Positions 8,420 to 16,932 are shown, counted from the first letter of the stretch. The stretch: DNA of 64,000 bases from Bin87 sp965116565 (GCA_965116565.1 OZ220699.1:2852001-2916000), one strand, 5' to 3'. Numbers and translations: made by a program. Notes: a model not told the origin generated them from the sequence alone.

Positions 8420-9286
8420 ATGCGAAGACAGAGAATGTTCGCCCAGTACATCGGTATTGACTATTCCGGAGCAGCGACACCAACGACTCCCTCGGAAAAT
8501 ATTGCCGTATCTCGCGCCGAGGGCGTTAATGTGCCTGAGATAATTGGTTCGGAATTACATCCTAAAGGATGGTGGACTCGTCAAGCTGTTGCAGATTGGC
8601 TGGTGGAACGGCTCCAGGAACCGAAGAGAACGCTAGTGGGTATTGACCATGGATTTAGTTTCCCGGTCGAGTACTTCAATCATTACCTGAACCGCACGGG
8701 TCTCGATGGTGATTGGGATTGCTTTCTGGATGATTTCCAAAAGTGTTGGCAGACTGACGGGCTCGACGTGAAGGTTACGGACAAGTATTACGACCAACTT
8801 GAGCGCATGATGAAGGGTGAACCCCACGATTGTCGCATTGGCAGAGGCGATTGGTTCCGGCTGACGGATCCGACACGTGCTAAGTCTGTGTTCGATTTCA
8901 TGGGCCGAGGTCCGGTGGCACACCAAACGCACGCCGGGCTCCCGTGGCTGCGGTACATTCGCCGGAAGTTACGGAAAGCGTACGTCAAAGTTCACTTCTG
9001 GCCTTTCGACGGGTGGGATGTTCCCCCACGCACATCGGTCGTTGTCGAGGTGTACCCGGCGCGGTGGAATAAGTGCTACGACGTCGTGTACCGGAAAAAG
9101 AACGGGGAGAAAGACGGGGATAAACACGACGCTTACAGCATTGTGCGGTGGATGTTGAACCAGGATCAGAAGTGCTTACTCGGGGGTTATTTCAAACCTG
9201 AGCTGAATGCAAAAGGCTTTGCTAGGGCTAGGAAGGAAGGTTGGATACTTGGGGTAACTGAACCGCGCTTTCTTGGGTACAAATAG
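8420..9286 (+). CDS. DUF429-like RNase H-fold protein, paralogue 2
   Basis: This 288-residue protein starts at ATG 8420, five bases after GGAGGAAAGG; a second ATG at 8435 is possible. Motifs: YIGIDYSGA at residues 8-16, LVGIDHGFSFP at about 73, DWFRLTDP and KSVFDF in the middle, then HAGLPWLRYIR, FWPFDGWD, VVVEVYP and KHDAYSIVRWM. The acidic residues match an RNase H-like core. It is closely related to the gene at 26811, with nearly the same motif order and a shared C-terminal ARKEGWI(L/F)GV(T/M)EP. It is divergent from mutL. It may belong to a DUF429 subgroup linked to mobile DNA, but that is inference. Confidence 0.75.
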   Translation: MRRQRMFAQYIGIDYSGAATPTTPSENIAVSRAEGVNVPEIIGSELHPKGWWTRQAVADWLVERLQEPKRTLVGIDHGFSFPVEYFNHYLNRTGLDGDWDCFLDDFQKCWQTDGLDVKVTDKYYDQLERMMKGEPHDCRIGRGDWFRLTDPTRAKSVFDFMGRGPVAHQTHAGLPWLRYIRRKLRKAYVKVHFWPFDGWDVPPRTSVVVEVYPARWNKCYDVVYRKKNGEKDGDKHDAYSIVRWMLNQDQKCLLGGYFKPELNAKGFARARKEGWILGVTEPRFLGYK

Positions 9287-9351
9287 GTCGTGAGCCATGG
9301 AAATGCCTTGCAACAGAGCCCGTAGCCGCGTGGGTAGCTGTAGCGCGGCAA

Positions 9352-9412
9352 TACGGAGTGTCTGGTGCCGGAAACGAAACCGGCGGTCTTGTCGTCGGTG
9401 GCGGCTGGCGTC
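9352..9412 (-). repeat. Leader repeat L, copy 3 (core only)
   Basis: The minus strand reads CAGCCGCCACCGACGAC, then GCCGGTTTCGTTTCCGGCAC. No minus-strand gene starts just downstream, only the 3' end of the DUF429 gene, so this may be an orphaned leader. Confidence 0.6.
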
Positions 9413-9473
9413 GTGGTTACGACGTGGTAGCGCGAGCTACACAGTTGCGCTACCAATCGCTCTGGGAGTGGCT

Positions 9474-9563
9474 TAGTTTCCGCTGGAAACGGCCACCTGG
9501 CGTGTTTCCGCGGCCTTGAGGCGGAAATGTTCTACCGACGCGAAAACGGCGCCACAGGGCGCC
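9474..9563. repeat. Hairpin repeat A, copy 3, with half copy at 9668-9712
   Basis: It contains GGAAACGGCCACC, GTTTCCGCGGCCTTGAGG and TTCTACCGACGCGAAAACGG. About 100 bp on, CGGTTTCCGCCGAAAGGGG and CGGGCACGCG form a second, incomplete left half. Between them lies a block with GGCCGCCCCGTCGT, also found in leader L. The whole interval 9287-9763 holds no gene. Confidence 0.75.
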
Positions 9564-9763
9564 GTCGTGGTGATGGCGGGACCCTTGACGAGCACGGCCG
9601 CCCCGTCGTAGGGAGTGGCTGGCGTCGTCGCCGACACGCGGTGTCGTCGTTGCTCTGTCCGACGTGCTTGGAGTTGTCCGGTTTCCGCCGAAAGGGGCCT
9701 CGGGCACGCGCTTTGAGTACCGGTGCGTCTGCCCGTGCTCTTTTTGCCTGAGCTGCTGGCGGC

Positions 9764-10378
9764 TCAGGCGGCTTCGGCTCTTTGTAGGTAGAGAACCTTC
9801 TGATTGCGCCACAGTAGGTCTGGCTCCGTGATTTCCACACAGTTGAAGCGGTAACGTTTGCCGACCTGGAGGCCATCGAGACTGGGTCCGCTAGGGGCGG
9901 TCTTGCCGGTTTTCACCCCGCTGTCGGTGAGCAGGCTCCATTCGCCTTTGCGGCGGTTGGCAAGTTCGACTTGTCCGGTGACCGCCACGACATTGCCTCG
10001 CTCTACCGCCTGCTTGATGTCGGACTCACTGACCGGAGTCGGCGCCTCCAGGAAAAATCCCTCTTGCGGTAGGTAATCGGTTTCCGCCAGGGGCTCTTGC
10101 TGGAGTACCAACGTGAGTGGGTCGTCAATCGTCCCGTCGGCTACGGTGATGAACCATTCCCCGTCCGGGGATTCGAGGAGCAGGGTGCGAAGGTCAACCT
10201 CTCCCATCCGAAATTCATCCAGGCGTTCAGGGCGCACGCCCACTACCACGTAGCGGTCGAAGTCGCCCACCGTGTCGATCATCTCGCACACGTAGTGGCC
10301 GCCGATGGGGTCGCGTGCCGCAAAGAGCTGTATGCCGTCGTAGTAGTCGAGGATTTCGGTGAGTTTGACGGTTTTCAT
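9764..10378 (-). CDS. Hypothetical protein, possibly DUF6575-like
   Basis: This is a protein of 204 residues starting MKTVKLTEILDYYDG. The start at 10378 overlaps the upstream gene's stop as ATGA, so the two are translationally coupled; an upstream in-frame start is rejected for this reason. The sequence is acidic and strand-rich, with LDYYDGIQLFAARDPIGGHY and VDLRTLLLES resembling the DUF6575 pattern. That resemblance is from memory and weak. A C-terminal YRFNCVEI strand region follows. Function unknown; possibly half of a two-gene module with the upstream protein. Confidence 0.6.
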   Translation of the reverse strand: MKTVKLTEILDYYDGIQLFAARDPIGGHYVCEMIDTVGDFDRYVVVGVRPERLDEFRMGEVDLRTLLLESPDGEWFITVADGTIDDPLTLVLQQEPLAETDYLPQEGFFLEAPTPVSESDIKQAVERGNVVAVTGQVELANRRKGEWSLLTDSGVKTGKTAPSGPSLDGLQVGKRYRFNCVEITEPDLLWRNQKVLYLQRAEAA

Positions 10379-10755
10379 GGATGCACCAGTCGGCAATTCG
10401 CCAGGATGTCGTAGCTGTCGTAGGGCCACCAGGTGTAATGCGAGCGGCCGCCGGTCTCCTTGATGCGCCCAGCACCCGTGGTGAGGACGACCTGACAGGG
10501 AGTCAGGTGTCTGAGGTTGCGTCGTCTGGTTTGCCTTTCCGCATCGCTGAGGTTAGCGAACACGGACACGCCGCGTGCCCGGCACTCGGAGACGTTGAAC
10601 TGGGCAGTGGGTTTTTCAGCCCGTTGGGAGCGGAAGTCCTCGTCGGTGGGCGGGATGCTGCGCACCAAGCGGTAAACGAGGCGCGGCTCGCCAATTTCGT
10701 CCGCTTCGTCGGGTGGGCAATCGTCGGGGAGAGTTTCATGGTAGGTCATGATCAT
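10375..10755 (-). CDS. Hypothetical protein, 126 aa, coupled pair
   Basis: This is an acidic N-terminus (LPDDCPPDEADEIGE) followed by a basic middle (ERQTRRRNLRHLTPCQVVL) and a Trp/Tyr-rich end. Two ATGs at 10755 and 10749 are possible starts and neither has a good ribosome binding site. Its stop overlaps the next start by 4 nt. The small, coupled, two-gene layout resembles toxin-antitoxin or effector-immunity pairs, but no family match supports this. Confidence 0.5.
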   Translation of the reverse strand: MIMTYHETLPDDCPPDEADEIGEPRLVYRLVRSIPPTDEDFRSQRAEKPTAQFNVSECRARGVSVFANLSDAERQTRRRNLRHLTPCQVVLTTGAGRIKETGGRSHYTWWPYDSYDILANCRLVHP

Positions 10756-10944
10756 GGTCGGATGTTGGTCGTCTCCAGTGTATCGGGTGGCGTTGGACGC
10801 CGTCCAGCCGTAGGCGCTGGGAGCCGTACCGAGCGGTGGGTTGCACAGGTGCTGGGACGGTTTGGCTGGCCTAAGGGCGGGTTAGCGGACCGTGAGTATT
10901 GTCAATGTGGCGTGGTCGTTTCTCTGCCAAACGTGCCTGGAACT

Positions 10945-11032
10945 GCCCAGTTTCGGCCGGAAACGGCCCCCGGGCACGTTTTAGCGGCCTTGATGCGGAA
11001 ATGTTCTATCGACGCGAAAACGGCGCCACCGG
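10945..11032. repeat. Hairpin repeat A, copy 4
   Basis: The copy reads CAGTTTCGGCCGGAAACGG, CGGGCACGTTTTAGCGGCC and TATCGACGCGAAAACGGCGC. It is nearly identical to copy 6 at 17173 in its first 60 bases, with the arms GTTTTaGCG and CGCGAAAAC able to pair. Confidence 0.8.
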
Positions 11033-11473
11033 GCCAGCGGGAGAGTAAACGGTGGGTCTTTGAAGAGACGGGCCGCCCCGATGTCGCCGCGTCCACTTGA
11101 GTGTCGGTCACCGTCAACAGGAAGGGCATGGCCTCGAGTGGCGTTGTCGGGTTGTTCGATCAATCTGAGAAAGACTTTGGGCCATTGCAGCAAGTCAAGT
11201 TCGGCTGGGTGGTGGGTAGGAAATGCGCCACCGATGGACGCGTCCATGAGCATGGGTCGAGTCTCCGCTGAGAGTCATGGTCGGACGTTCCGTCCGTGCT
11301 CCCGATGATCAGTTCGGTGCGGTTGAACGCCGAGCGGCTGTCAACGCCGGTTTGATTCTGCGGTATTGGCTTAGCTGACTTTACCGAGATTTCCTGCTGA
11401 CTGAACGGCGTCTGATATTATCCGTGGCGCGAGTGGCGGCCGCGTAATCAGTGGTGAACGGAGACGGATCTCG

Positions 11474-11548
11474 ATGGTTTTGGGAAAGTTGAAGAAGGTT
11501 CCGGTCAGGGATGTGTGGAAGCATGAAGCGCAAGATTTCACCCCTTGA
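11474..11548 (+). pseudogene. 5' remnant of a DUF4268/endonuclease-like gene
   Basis: ATG 11474 has GGAGACGG upstream and reads LGKLKKVPVRDVWKHEAQDF then TP before a TGA. This matches the characteristic start of a family of DUF4268-type nuclease-like proteins (RVPLRDVWKHEA-DFTPWLA pattern). The expected Trp codon is lost at the stop and no further homology is seen, so only the first 24 codons remain. The family assignment is from recall. Confidence 0.45.
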
Positions 11549-11642
11549 TGGTACGAAATCCGGCTGCACGATCCCAGCGTAAACCCGGCAGGTGGGGCCG
11601 CACAATGGGGCTAACGCAAAATCTTGCGGACGGTGGGTTGAG

Positions 11643-11714
11643 ATGATCACGGGCATCGCCGCTGTGGACTGGCTAAAACACAAACCCCAACCGGAGCCCG
11701 AGGTGGAACCGTGA
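11643..11714 (+). CDS. Possible 23-aa upstream ORF
   Basis: The frame MITGIAAVDWLKHKPQPEPE ends in a TGA that overlaps the lipoprotein's GTG start as GTGA. Such overlap is common in this island and suggests coupling. GGTGGG lies upstream of the ATG. It could be a leader peptide or simply the lipoprotein's upstream region. Confidence 0.3.
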   Translation: MITGIAAVDWLKHKPQPEPEVEP

Positions 11715-12604
11715 TTGTGTTCGCGGCCGTGGTGATGATGGTTAGCGCGCTCATGGTTCTGTCCTGCGGGCCGACCGCGCCAGACGGTGACCCCCCGGCG
11801 GCCCAGGATCAACGGACGTCGCCGCAGACCCGTGACCAGGGAACGCCCGCCCCCGAAGCGAGTCCGACACTGGAACCTACTCCGACACCGGGGCCTACCC
11901 CAAAATTGCACTCGCACGCTGCAATGACGATGTATCGCCTCACCGAAGAGGCGAACCGGAACGCGGCCGCCGGGAGTGGCACATCCGATTCCGATGACGC
12001 CGTGCCGTTGCCGACCACCATATTCATCTACATCAACGTGTTGCCCCCCGAGCAAGATGACCTGAAACAATTTCTGTCCGACAACGGGGCCACCAACATT
12101 GAGCCGCGCGGTGAATGGGGCCTTTCGGCGGACATGCCGCCGTTGTTGTTCGGAGCGGTGACGCGCCATCCGGGGCACTTGTCGAGTTTCACGTCCGGGC
12201 TGTACGGCGACAAGATGGGTGGCACCCTGGACGAAAAAATCACCATGTACGTAGCGGGGGAACTCACGGCTGATGAGGCGGCTGCCCGCATTCGGGGGGC
12301 TGATGTTGACGGCGAGTATTCTGAGTTGGTGACCAGCGTGGAGGTTGGTCTGGCCGCAGCGTCGGACCAGGCGACGGTGAAGAAGTACATCACCGACAAT
12401 GAAGGTTTCGTGCATCCGAACCAACCCGTTGACGCCGTCGTGTTGGATGCCTCGGTGCCGGTCTCGGCGTTTCCCGGTCTGTACACATTGTCTGAGGTGG
12501 TGAGTATCAAACGGAAGAATTTCCCGGTGGGGTCTCCGCAGCCCGACCCCAGGAACAGCCCTGAGCCGCCCGCTCCTGGGTTATCCGACCCTTCGACCCA
12601 CTGA
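11711..12604 (+). CDS. Secreted lipoprotein-like protein, Pro/Thr-rich linker
   Basis: The start is GTG 11711 with GAGGTGG just upstream. Residues 1-19 form a short hydrophobic signal ending VLSC, an imperfect lipobox; Cys19 would be lipidated. A low-complexity Pro/Thr region (TPAPEASPTLEPTPTPGPTP) follows as a cell-wall or periplasmic spacer. The folded part, about residues 95-270, is strand-rich with ASVPVSAFPGLYTL and EVVSIKRK, vaguely like a protease-propeptide fold. No enzyme motif is evident. It converges on the exported protein gene at 12648, 43 bp away. Function unknown. Confidence 0.65.
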   Translation: MIVFAAVVMMVSALMVLSCGPTAPDGDPPAAQDQRTSPQTRDQGTPAPEASPTLEPTPTPGPTPKLHSHAAMTMYRLTEEANRNAAAGSGTSDSDDAVPLPTTIFIYINVLPPEQDDLKQFLSDNGATNIEPRGEWGLSADMPPLLFGAVTRHPGHLSSFTSGLYGDKMGGTLDEKITMYVAGELTADEAAARIRGADVDGEYSELVTSVEVGLAAASDQATVKKYITDNEGFVHPNQPVDAVVLDASVPVSAFPGLYTLSEVVSIKRKNFPVGSPQPDPRNSPEPPAPGLSDPSTH

Positions 12605-12647
12605 GCGACGCCTGGTCGGGCGCGGCGGACACGACCAAAACTTGGCC

Positions 12648-13862
12648 CTAACGGCGGTAGTAGTCGTCATAATCCAGCAGCAAGATCATCGCCCAGGAAA
12701 TGCCCTCAGCGTGCCTGCCGCCGGGGGGCTCGTCCGAGCATAGCAGGATGGTCAGCGTGACCAATTCCCGGAAGCGCACGGTCTCGTCGTGGTACTGCTC
12801 ATCAAATCCGGCGATGATCTCGTTGATTTGTTCCTCAACGAATATTCCGACCACCGCGTGTGCGGCGGCGTCCATGTTTCCGGTCAGGCTATCGGTGGCG
12901 CAGCGCACCGCCTGGGCGACCAACACCGCCCGCCTTGCTTTCAACTCGGCGCGTTCCGCCTCGGTGAGCACTGTGATTTCTATCTCAGCCCAGTAGGGAT
13001 TGTCACACTCCCGCACCACGCCGCTGCCCTTGATCTCGACCACGCCGACCCGATAGACCCACTCACCCGGCTGGAGCGGCCCAGTCCACTCGGCGGGCTC
13101 TGACAAGTTGGCGAACAAATTGAACGGCCCCGGGACTAACGGCTCAATCGTCCTCACCACCTTACCGAGGACGTGCCAAGTCGAACCCTCGCCCCCGGGC
13201 GCGGCCGTTCGCTCGACACGGTAATGGATTTCTTCCAAGTCCACGTAATACTGTAAATCGCTGCGGTGTGGCAATAGCAGTTCCGTCAACTCGTCGTGCC
13301 ATTCCAATACTAGCATCCGGTCTGATCCATCGCCCGGATCCGTGGCGCGGGCATCCAGACCGTGAACACCAGCTGCGTCACAGAATTGATCTAACTCCAC
13401 CTCAATCAACTCGTCCCGGGCCAACACGCTAACCTCGATTGCTGCCCACTGGGGCGAGCAATCAAAAACCTCGTCATCCACCCGCAGGCTGGCTATGCCG
13501 ACGCGGTACACCCACACGCCCAACTCGGCGTCTCCCGTCCAGTGCTGAACGCCTGCCACGGTATCCAGCGTCTCCCAGTCCGCGCCATCCGATTCATCGG
13601 CGCGCCTTTCGATCTGATAGGTCGCCTTGTATCCCCCGTCGATATGATACTCGGCGTCGTCAAACCACTCCAGCATGACGGTGCGCTCCGCCCCTGGGTG
13701 AGACACCTGGGCATCCACATGATAGACGTGGATGGCGTCGCAGTACCGGGGGGCCTCTTGTGCCGTCAATGCGCCGTGGGTCGGGCGCGGGTTGGGCAAT
13801 AGCGCGGCGACTGCGGCCAGTACCAAGAGCACGGCACCGACGATAGACGCTTTGAAAATCAC
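12648..13862 (-). CDS. Exported protein with two fibronectin-III-like repeats
   Basis: This 404-residue protein starts with GTG at 13862, with AAGGAG upstream. Residues 5-28 form a signal peptide (IVGAVLLVLAAVAALL). Two similar modules follow, at about residues 40-150 and 158-300, each with a CDA start, MLEW, a YxVER strand and WVYRVG(I/V), like paired FN3-type beta-sandwiches. The C-terminal 100 residues are helical, with conserved cysteines and an HAEGISWAMILLLDYDDYYRR end. It is probably a surface or periplasmic binding protein. No catalytic motif was seen. Divergent from the small membrane protein cluster at 13954. Confidence 0.7.
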   Translation of the reverse strand: MIFKASIVGAVLLVLAAVAALLPNPRPTHGALTAQEAPRYCDAIHVYHVDAQVSHPGAERTVMLEWFDDAEYHIDGGYKATYQIERRADESDGADWETLDTVAGVQHWTGDAELGVWVYRVGIASLRVDDEVFDCSPQWAAIEVSVLARDELIEVELDQFCDAAGVHGLDARATDPGDGSDRMLVLEWHDELTELLLPHRSDLQYYVDLEEIHYRVERTAAPGGEGSTWHVLGKVVRTIEPLVPGPFNLFANLSEPAEWTGPLQPGEWVYRVGVVEIKGSGVVRECDNPYWAEIEITVLTEAERAELKARRAVLVAQAVRCATDSLTGNMDAAAHAVVGIFVEEQINEIIAGFDEQYHDETVRFRELVTLTILLCSDEPPGGRHAEGISWAMILLLDYDDYYRR

Positions 13863-13953
13863 GATAGGGCTCCTTCCGTTGTCGTGGGCGCAACCAATCC
13901 GAACAGGCTATCCCCATTGACACGCGCCTAGCCGCCATGTTTATCATGGACCC

Positions 13954-14187
13954 ATGATCGAGGTGGCGGAAAGGCTGATAAACAGCCCATATCTGTATGC
14001 GCCAGTAATAGCGGGGATGTCAGTTGCAGTCGCTATACTTAGCCGAAAAGTACATGAATTAGGTAACCAGATAGAAAAACTAAAAGAGACGCCAGGAACA
14101 GAGGCACAGCCAGATTGCGAACCCACCGTATCGCCCGAGGGCTGGTTGTTTGGTTCTGACACGCCGCCCATACCGCCAGCATTATAG
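13954..14187 (+). CDS. Small membrane protein with coiled coil, 77 aa
   Basis: This is a single N-terminal membrane segment (LYAPVIAGMSVAVAIL) followed by a short coiled coil (RKVHELGNQIEKLKE) and a proline-rich tail. It is first of three small co-oriented genes ending at 14817. The ribosome binding site is weak. No family recognised. The layout of three tiny membrane proteins recalls phage lysis or small effector cassettes, but nothing specific supports it. Confidence 0.5.
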   Translation: MIEVAERLINSPYLYAPVIAGMSVAVAILSRKVHELGNQIEKLKETPGTEAQPDCEPTVSPEGWLFGSDTPPIPPAL

Positions 14188-14206
14188 CGGGTCATTTCGG
14201 AGGCGC

Positions 14207-14368
14207 ATGGTAATCTTGGAATACTGGCAAATTGCTTGCGTGTTCCTTGCTGGAGGGGCATTGGGTAGCCTGTTGCAAATCGTTGATTACAGATTAGGCG
14301 TCAGCCCCTGGATCAACAGTAAGTTGACCCAACCGCTAGCACGATTACGAGCAAGACAACGAAGATGA
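14207..14368 (+). CDS. Small membrane protein, 53 aa
   Basis: The start is ATG 14207, directly after GGAGG, which decides it over an upstream in-frame start at 14150. It has one hydrophobic helix (IACVFLAGGALGSLLQIV) followed by a basic C-terminus (LARLRARQRR). The stop overlaps the next gene's ATG as ATGA. Function unknown. Confidence 0.5.
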   Translation: MVILEYWQIACVFLAGGALGSLLQIVDYRLGVSPWINSKLTQPLARLRARQRR

Positions 14369-14817
14369 CGGGAACATATTGCATGCCCCCATTCTATCAC
14401 CGCCCTGGGCTCGGGGTGGGTCGTGTCCTCAGCGGGGCCTGGGGCGGGCCTAGTGGGGGTCTAGCGGTGTATATAGGCCCCGTTATCATCGGCACAGTTC
14501 TTGGAGGAACGAGTGTCGTGATAACGATCATTGATTGGTTGACTGGCTTGTTTGGGCCACCATTGAGTCGCGCGTATTTCGATGACGCCATGGCGAAGCA
14601 TGAGAAGGCGGTCCAGAAGGCTATTCGGGATGGTGTCTGGGAAGGTCTCGAGCAGGGCAACGCCCAGATGGTGGCAACCCTGCAGGAGGGCAACGCCCAA
14701 GTGGCGGCGGCTTTGTCCGAGATGACACAGCAGGTGTCGGAGTTGTCTGGCGCCATTCGAGACCTGCTTGAAGTGGGGCAAGAGGGCCGGTGGTCCTGCT
14801 CCCCGGGGCGACGGTGA
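14365..14817 (+). CDS. Membrane protein with repeated coiled coil, 150 aa
   Basis: This is a membrane helix (about residues 33-62, ending IIDWLTGLFGPP) followed by a long coiled coil. In the coil the word QGNAQM / EGNAQV is repeated 11 residues apart. Translation is coupled to the preceding gene through ATGA. A short repeat of this kind suggests an extended helical rod that may oligomerise. No catalytic domain. It may work with the two small membrane proteins upstream. Confidence 0.5.
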   Translation: MTGTYCMPPFYHRPGLGVGRVLSGAWGGPSGGLAVYIGPVIIGTVLGGTSVVITIIDWLTGLFGPPLSRAYFDDAMAKHEKAVQKAIRDGVWEGLEQGNAQMVATLQEGNAQVAAALSEMTQQVSELSGAIRDLLEVGQEGRWSCSPGRR

Positions 14818-15187
14818 CGACTGAAGTCGTGCTGCGGCCGGCGCTTTTTTCCTGAGGAGCACCTGGAGCGGGCAAGGAGGCACCATTCGCCTAAATGGGC
14901 AGTGTCGTCGCCTGGGTGGTTCTGTGGCCAAAGCTTGAGGCGTTGTGACGGTGAAAGCAGCCAGGGCTGCCCGGTCGTCGGGAGCGACTGGTGTCCCCGA
15001 CCAACGGCGGCGGTTTCATTTTGCGAGTCTCGGATGGCGTGCGCTACTAGCGGGTGCTGTCGTTCAGGGAGAGAGTATCGGCGCGTGATGGCGCGCCGGC
15101 ATCCGGTACTTCCAAATGCGACAGTTCGCGTCGAAATCGGGCTGGCCGTCAGACCAAAAGTGCTCTCCCATACCGGTGCCTCCGTCA
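14818..15187. other. Intergenic region with inverted leader-like block
   Basis: It lies between the membrane cassette and the DUF262 gene (3' ends facing). A block around 14975-15045 resembles the core of leader L in the opposite orientation (GAAACCGCCGCC on the minus strand). A short hairpin GGCGCG-TGAT-GGCGCGCC lies near 15081. No gene seen. Confidence 0.35.
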
Positions 15188-16747
15188 TTAGGATGGGCTT
15201 TTACCCTGCTGCATGGCGGTGATGAGGTCGGTGGCGTCGGCGGCGATCATGGTGGTGCGCGCTGCGGCGAGCTTGTAGAAGTTCTGCGGTGCCCACAGGG
15301 CCCGCTCGTCGGGAATCTGGTGGTGGCGCAGCACGTCAGGCATCTGCGCCGCGATCTTGTGCAGGTACTGTTCCGGCGACCGTTGCGCCTTGATGCTCTT
15401 GGCCGTGGTGGCGCTGACGAGCACGGTGTTGGCCAGGCAGTGGTACAGGTCGGGGTCGGGCAGCGCGTTCCGGCTGAAGATGTGGTGCTCCACAAGTTCG
15501 TCGGGATTGATGTCGCGCAGGGTCTGGCCCGTGACCCAGTCCTTGCACATGGGCCGCATCCGCAGTGCCTGCACCAGAATGTGGTGTGGGCTGGGCGACT
15601 TGGTCTGGTAGTCGTAGCGGGTTGGCTCGGTGAGGCTGGGCCCGTGGCGGGCGTCGGAGATCTTCCGCAACTCCTGCCATGGGTTCTCGGAGTCCAGGGC
15701 GTCCAGTTCCTGGTTGACCGAGCTGGCCGACGAGCCGCCGCGGTACCCGCGCAGCGTGGTGGTCAGCAGGTAGGCCATGGCCTTGATCTCGTCCTCGGGC
15801 GTCGGGAAGGCACCGCCGTGCAGTTGCAGGTAGCGGGCCAGCACGGAGATGGGCGCCACGGTGCGGAAGGTGTTCTTGGCCCTGATGGCCAGGTGCTGTT
15901 CCATGGCGGCTCCGATTACGTTCAGGTAGTCGTCCGCTTCTGCGAATGCACCCTGAATGCGCTCGGGCGAGGCGTCGGCGCGGCTGAGACCGTAGCGCTG
16001 CTGTCGGCTGTTCAGGAGAATGCCCACCACCCTGATGATGTTCGACTTGGTGACCACGTTGCGCAGCGGCGTGTCCTGCCACTTTGCGACCATGTCGTGG
16101 ATGGTCGAACGTGCGGCCGGCCACTTGGGCGAGACCCACATGGTTTCGATGGCGTCCTTGGTGGCCTTCCGGCCGTTGTTCTGCATGCGGGCGAAGAGTT
16201 CCATCACGTCTTGGAGCTTCATCTCGGGGGCGATGGTGGAGACCATGATCTGCCGTTCGGCGATGTTCTGGATGGTGCGAATGTTGCGCACGCACTGGCG
16301 CCATTCCTTGTTGGTCCGCCTGGGCCGCAGTGCCTTCTCCATGGCCTCCAGCTTGGCGGCATTGTCGTGGATGATGTCGCAGACCGGTATCCACTGGGGC
16401 CGGCGGTTCATCATCGGCGACCAGAAGCGGAAGTTACCGGTGAGGGCGTTGACGTGGAGCCCCAACGGTGGCTCGGGAGCGTTGGGCAGGATGTTGGGCG
16501 GCAGGGTATTTTCCACGGCGGTGTAGATGCTGAGCAGGTGCTGCTGGCCGTCGACGATCAGCTTGTGGACCTGCCCTTCGGGCGTTTCCTGCTCCCAGAA
16601 AGTGAAGAGCCCGATGGGGTGTCCCTTGAAGAGGGAGTCCCAGAGGGTGGCGATGTGGGATTTGTTCCAGGACCAGTCGCGCTGCCAGTACTCGCAGTAG
16701 GCGGTGCCCTGGCGCATTTCGTCGATGATGTTGCGGATGGTGGTCAT
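15188..16747 (-). CDS. DUF262/GmrSD-like protein with HNH-type C-terminus
   Basis: This 519-residue protein starts at ATG 16747 with AAGGAG upstream. The N-terminus shows the DUF262 signature: YWQRDWSWNKSHI, SLFKGHPIGL, then LIVDGQQHLLSIYTA, a ParB-like NTPase/nuclease fold. The C-terminus has VEHHIFSRNALPDPD and LANTVLVS, like the His-Asn zone of the DUF1524 HNH domain. GmrS and GmrD of known type IV restriction systems carry these two domains, and fused forms restrict modified phage DNA. It is therefore a probable defence protein. The glutamine-arginine motif has His in place of the usual Arg (DGQQH). A perfect hairpin lies upstream at 16864. Confidence 0.75.
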   Translation of the reverse strand: MTTIRNIIDEMRQGTAYCEYWQRDWSWNKSHIATLWDSLFKGHPIGLFTFWEQETPEGQVHKLIVDGQQHLLSIYTAVENTLPPNILPNAPEPPLGLHVNALTGNFRFWSPMMNRRPQWIPVCDIIHDNAAKLEAMEKALRPRRTNKEWRQCVRNIRTIQNIAERQIMVSTIAPEMKLQDVMELFARMQNNGRKATKDAIETMWVSPKWPAARSTIHDMVAKWQDTPLRNVVTKSNIIRVVGILLNSRQQRYGLSRADASPERIQGAFAEADDYLNVIGAAMEQHLAIRAKNTFRTVAPISVLARYLQLHGGAFPTPEDEIKAMAYLLTTTLRGYRGGSSASSVNQELDALDSENPWQELRKISDARHGPSLTEPTRYDYQTKSPSPHHILVQALRMRPMCKDWVTGQTLRDINPDELVEHHIFSRNALPDPDLYHCLANTVLVSATTAKSIKAQRSPEQYLHKIAAQMPDVLRHHQIPDERALWAPQNFYKLAAARTTMIAADATDLITAMQQGKSPS

Positions 16748-16863
16748 GCGTTTTCTCCTTCTTCAGTTGGTCATGTTGTAGTCGTCTTATGAGGTAACCG
16801 GCCGTCGTTTAACGTTGCGGACGGGTGACCGGCGTGTCGGACGGATGCTGGAGCCATCGACGA

Positions 16864-16905
16864 TGCAGCCATCAGGCCGCCCAACCGGACGGCCTGATGG
16901 CTGCA
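16864..16905. repeat. Perfect 16-bp inverted repeat
   Basis: TGCAGCCATCAGGCCG (16864-16879) and CGGCCTGATGGCTGCA (16890-16905) are exact complements around a 10-base loop. There is no T run on either side, so it is not a typical terminator. It lies about 120 bp upstream of the DUF262 gene start and could form a stable hairpin or an operator. Confidence 0.85.
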
Positions 16906-16932
16906 AATGGTCGATTTGGTTGGGCGCTCGAG

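Larger units (their letters stand above)
10756..11642. other. Long intergenic region with repeat and gene remnant
   Basis: Apart from repeat A copy 4 (10945-11032), a leader-like block with GGGCCGCCCCGATGTCG near 11070, and a DUF4268-like gene start at 11474, nothing convincing is seen. A minus-strand frame from 11253 has a GGAGA site before its ATG but runs through the repeats and is not accepted. Confidence 0.45.

Noticed and set aside
9450..11253. Minus-strand reading frames through repeat A as proteins
   Set aside because: Their similarity to each other (WRRFRVxRTFP) comes from the repeat itself, and they lack consistent starts.
15116..16792. Long plus-strand ORF opposite the DUF262 gene
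   Set aside because: Gly/Val/His-rich shadow of the minus-strand gene, which has clear motifs and a ribosome site.
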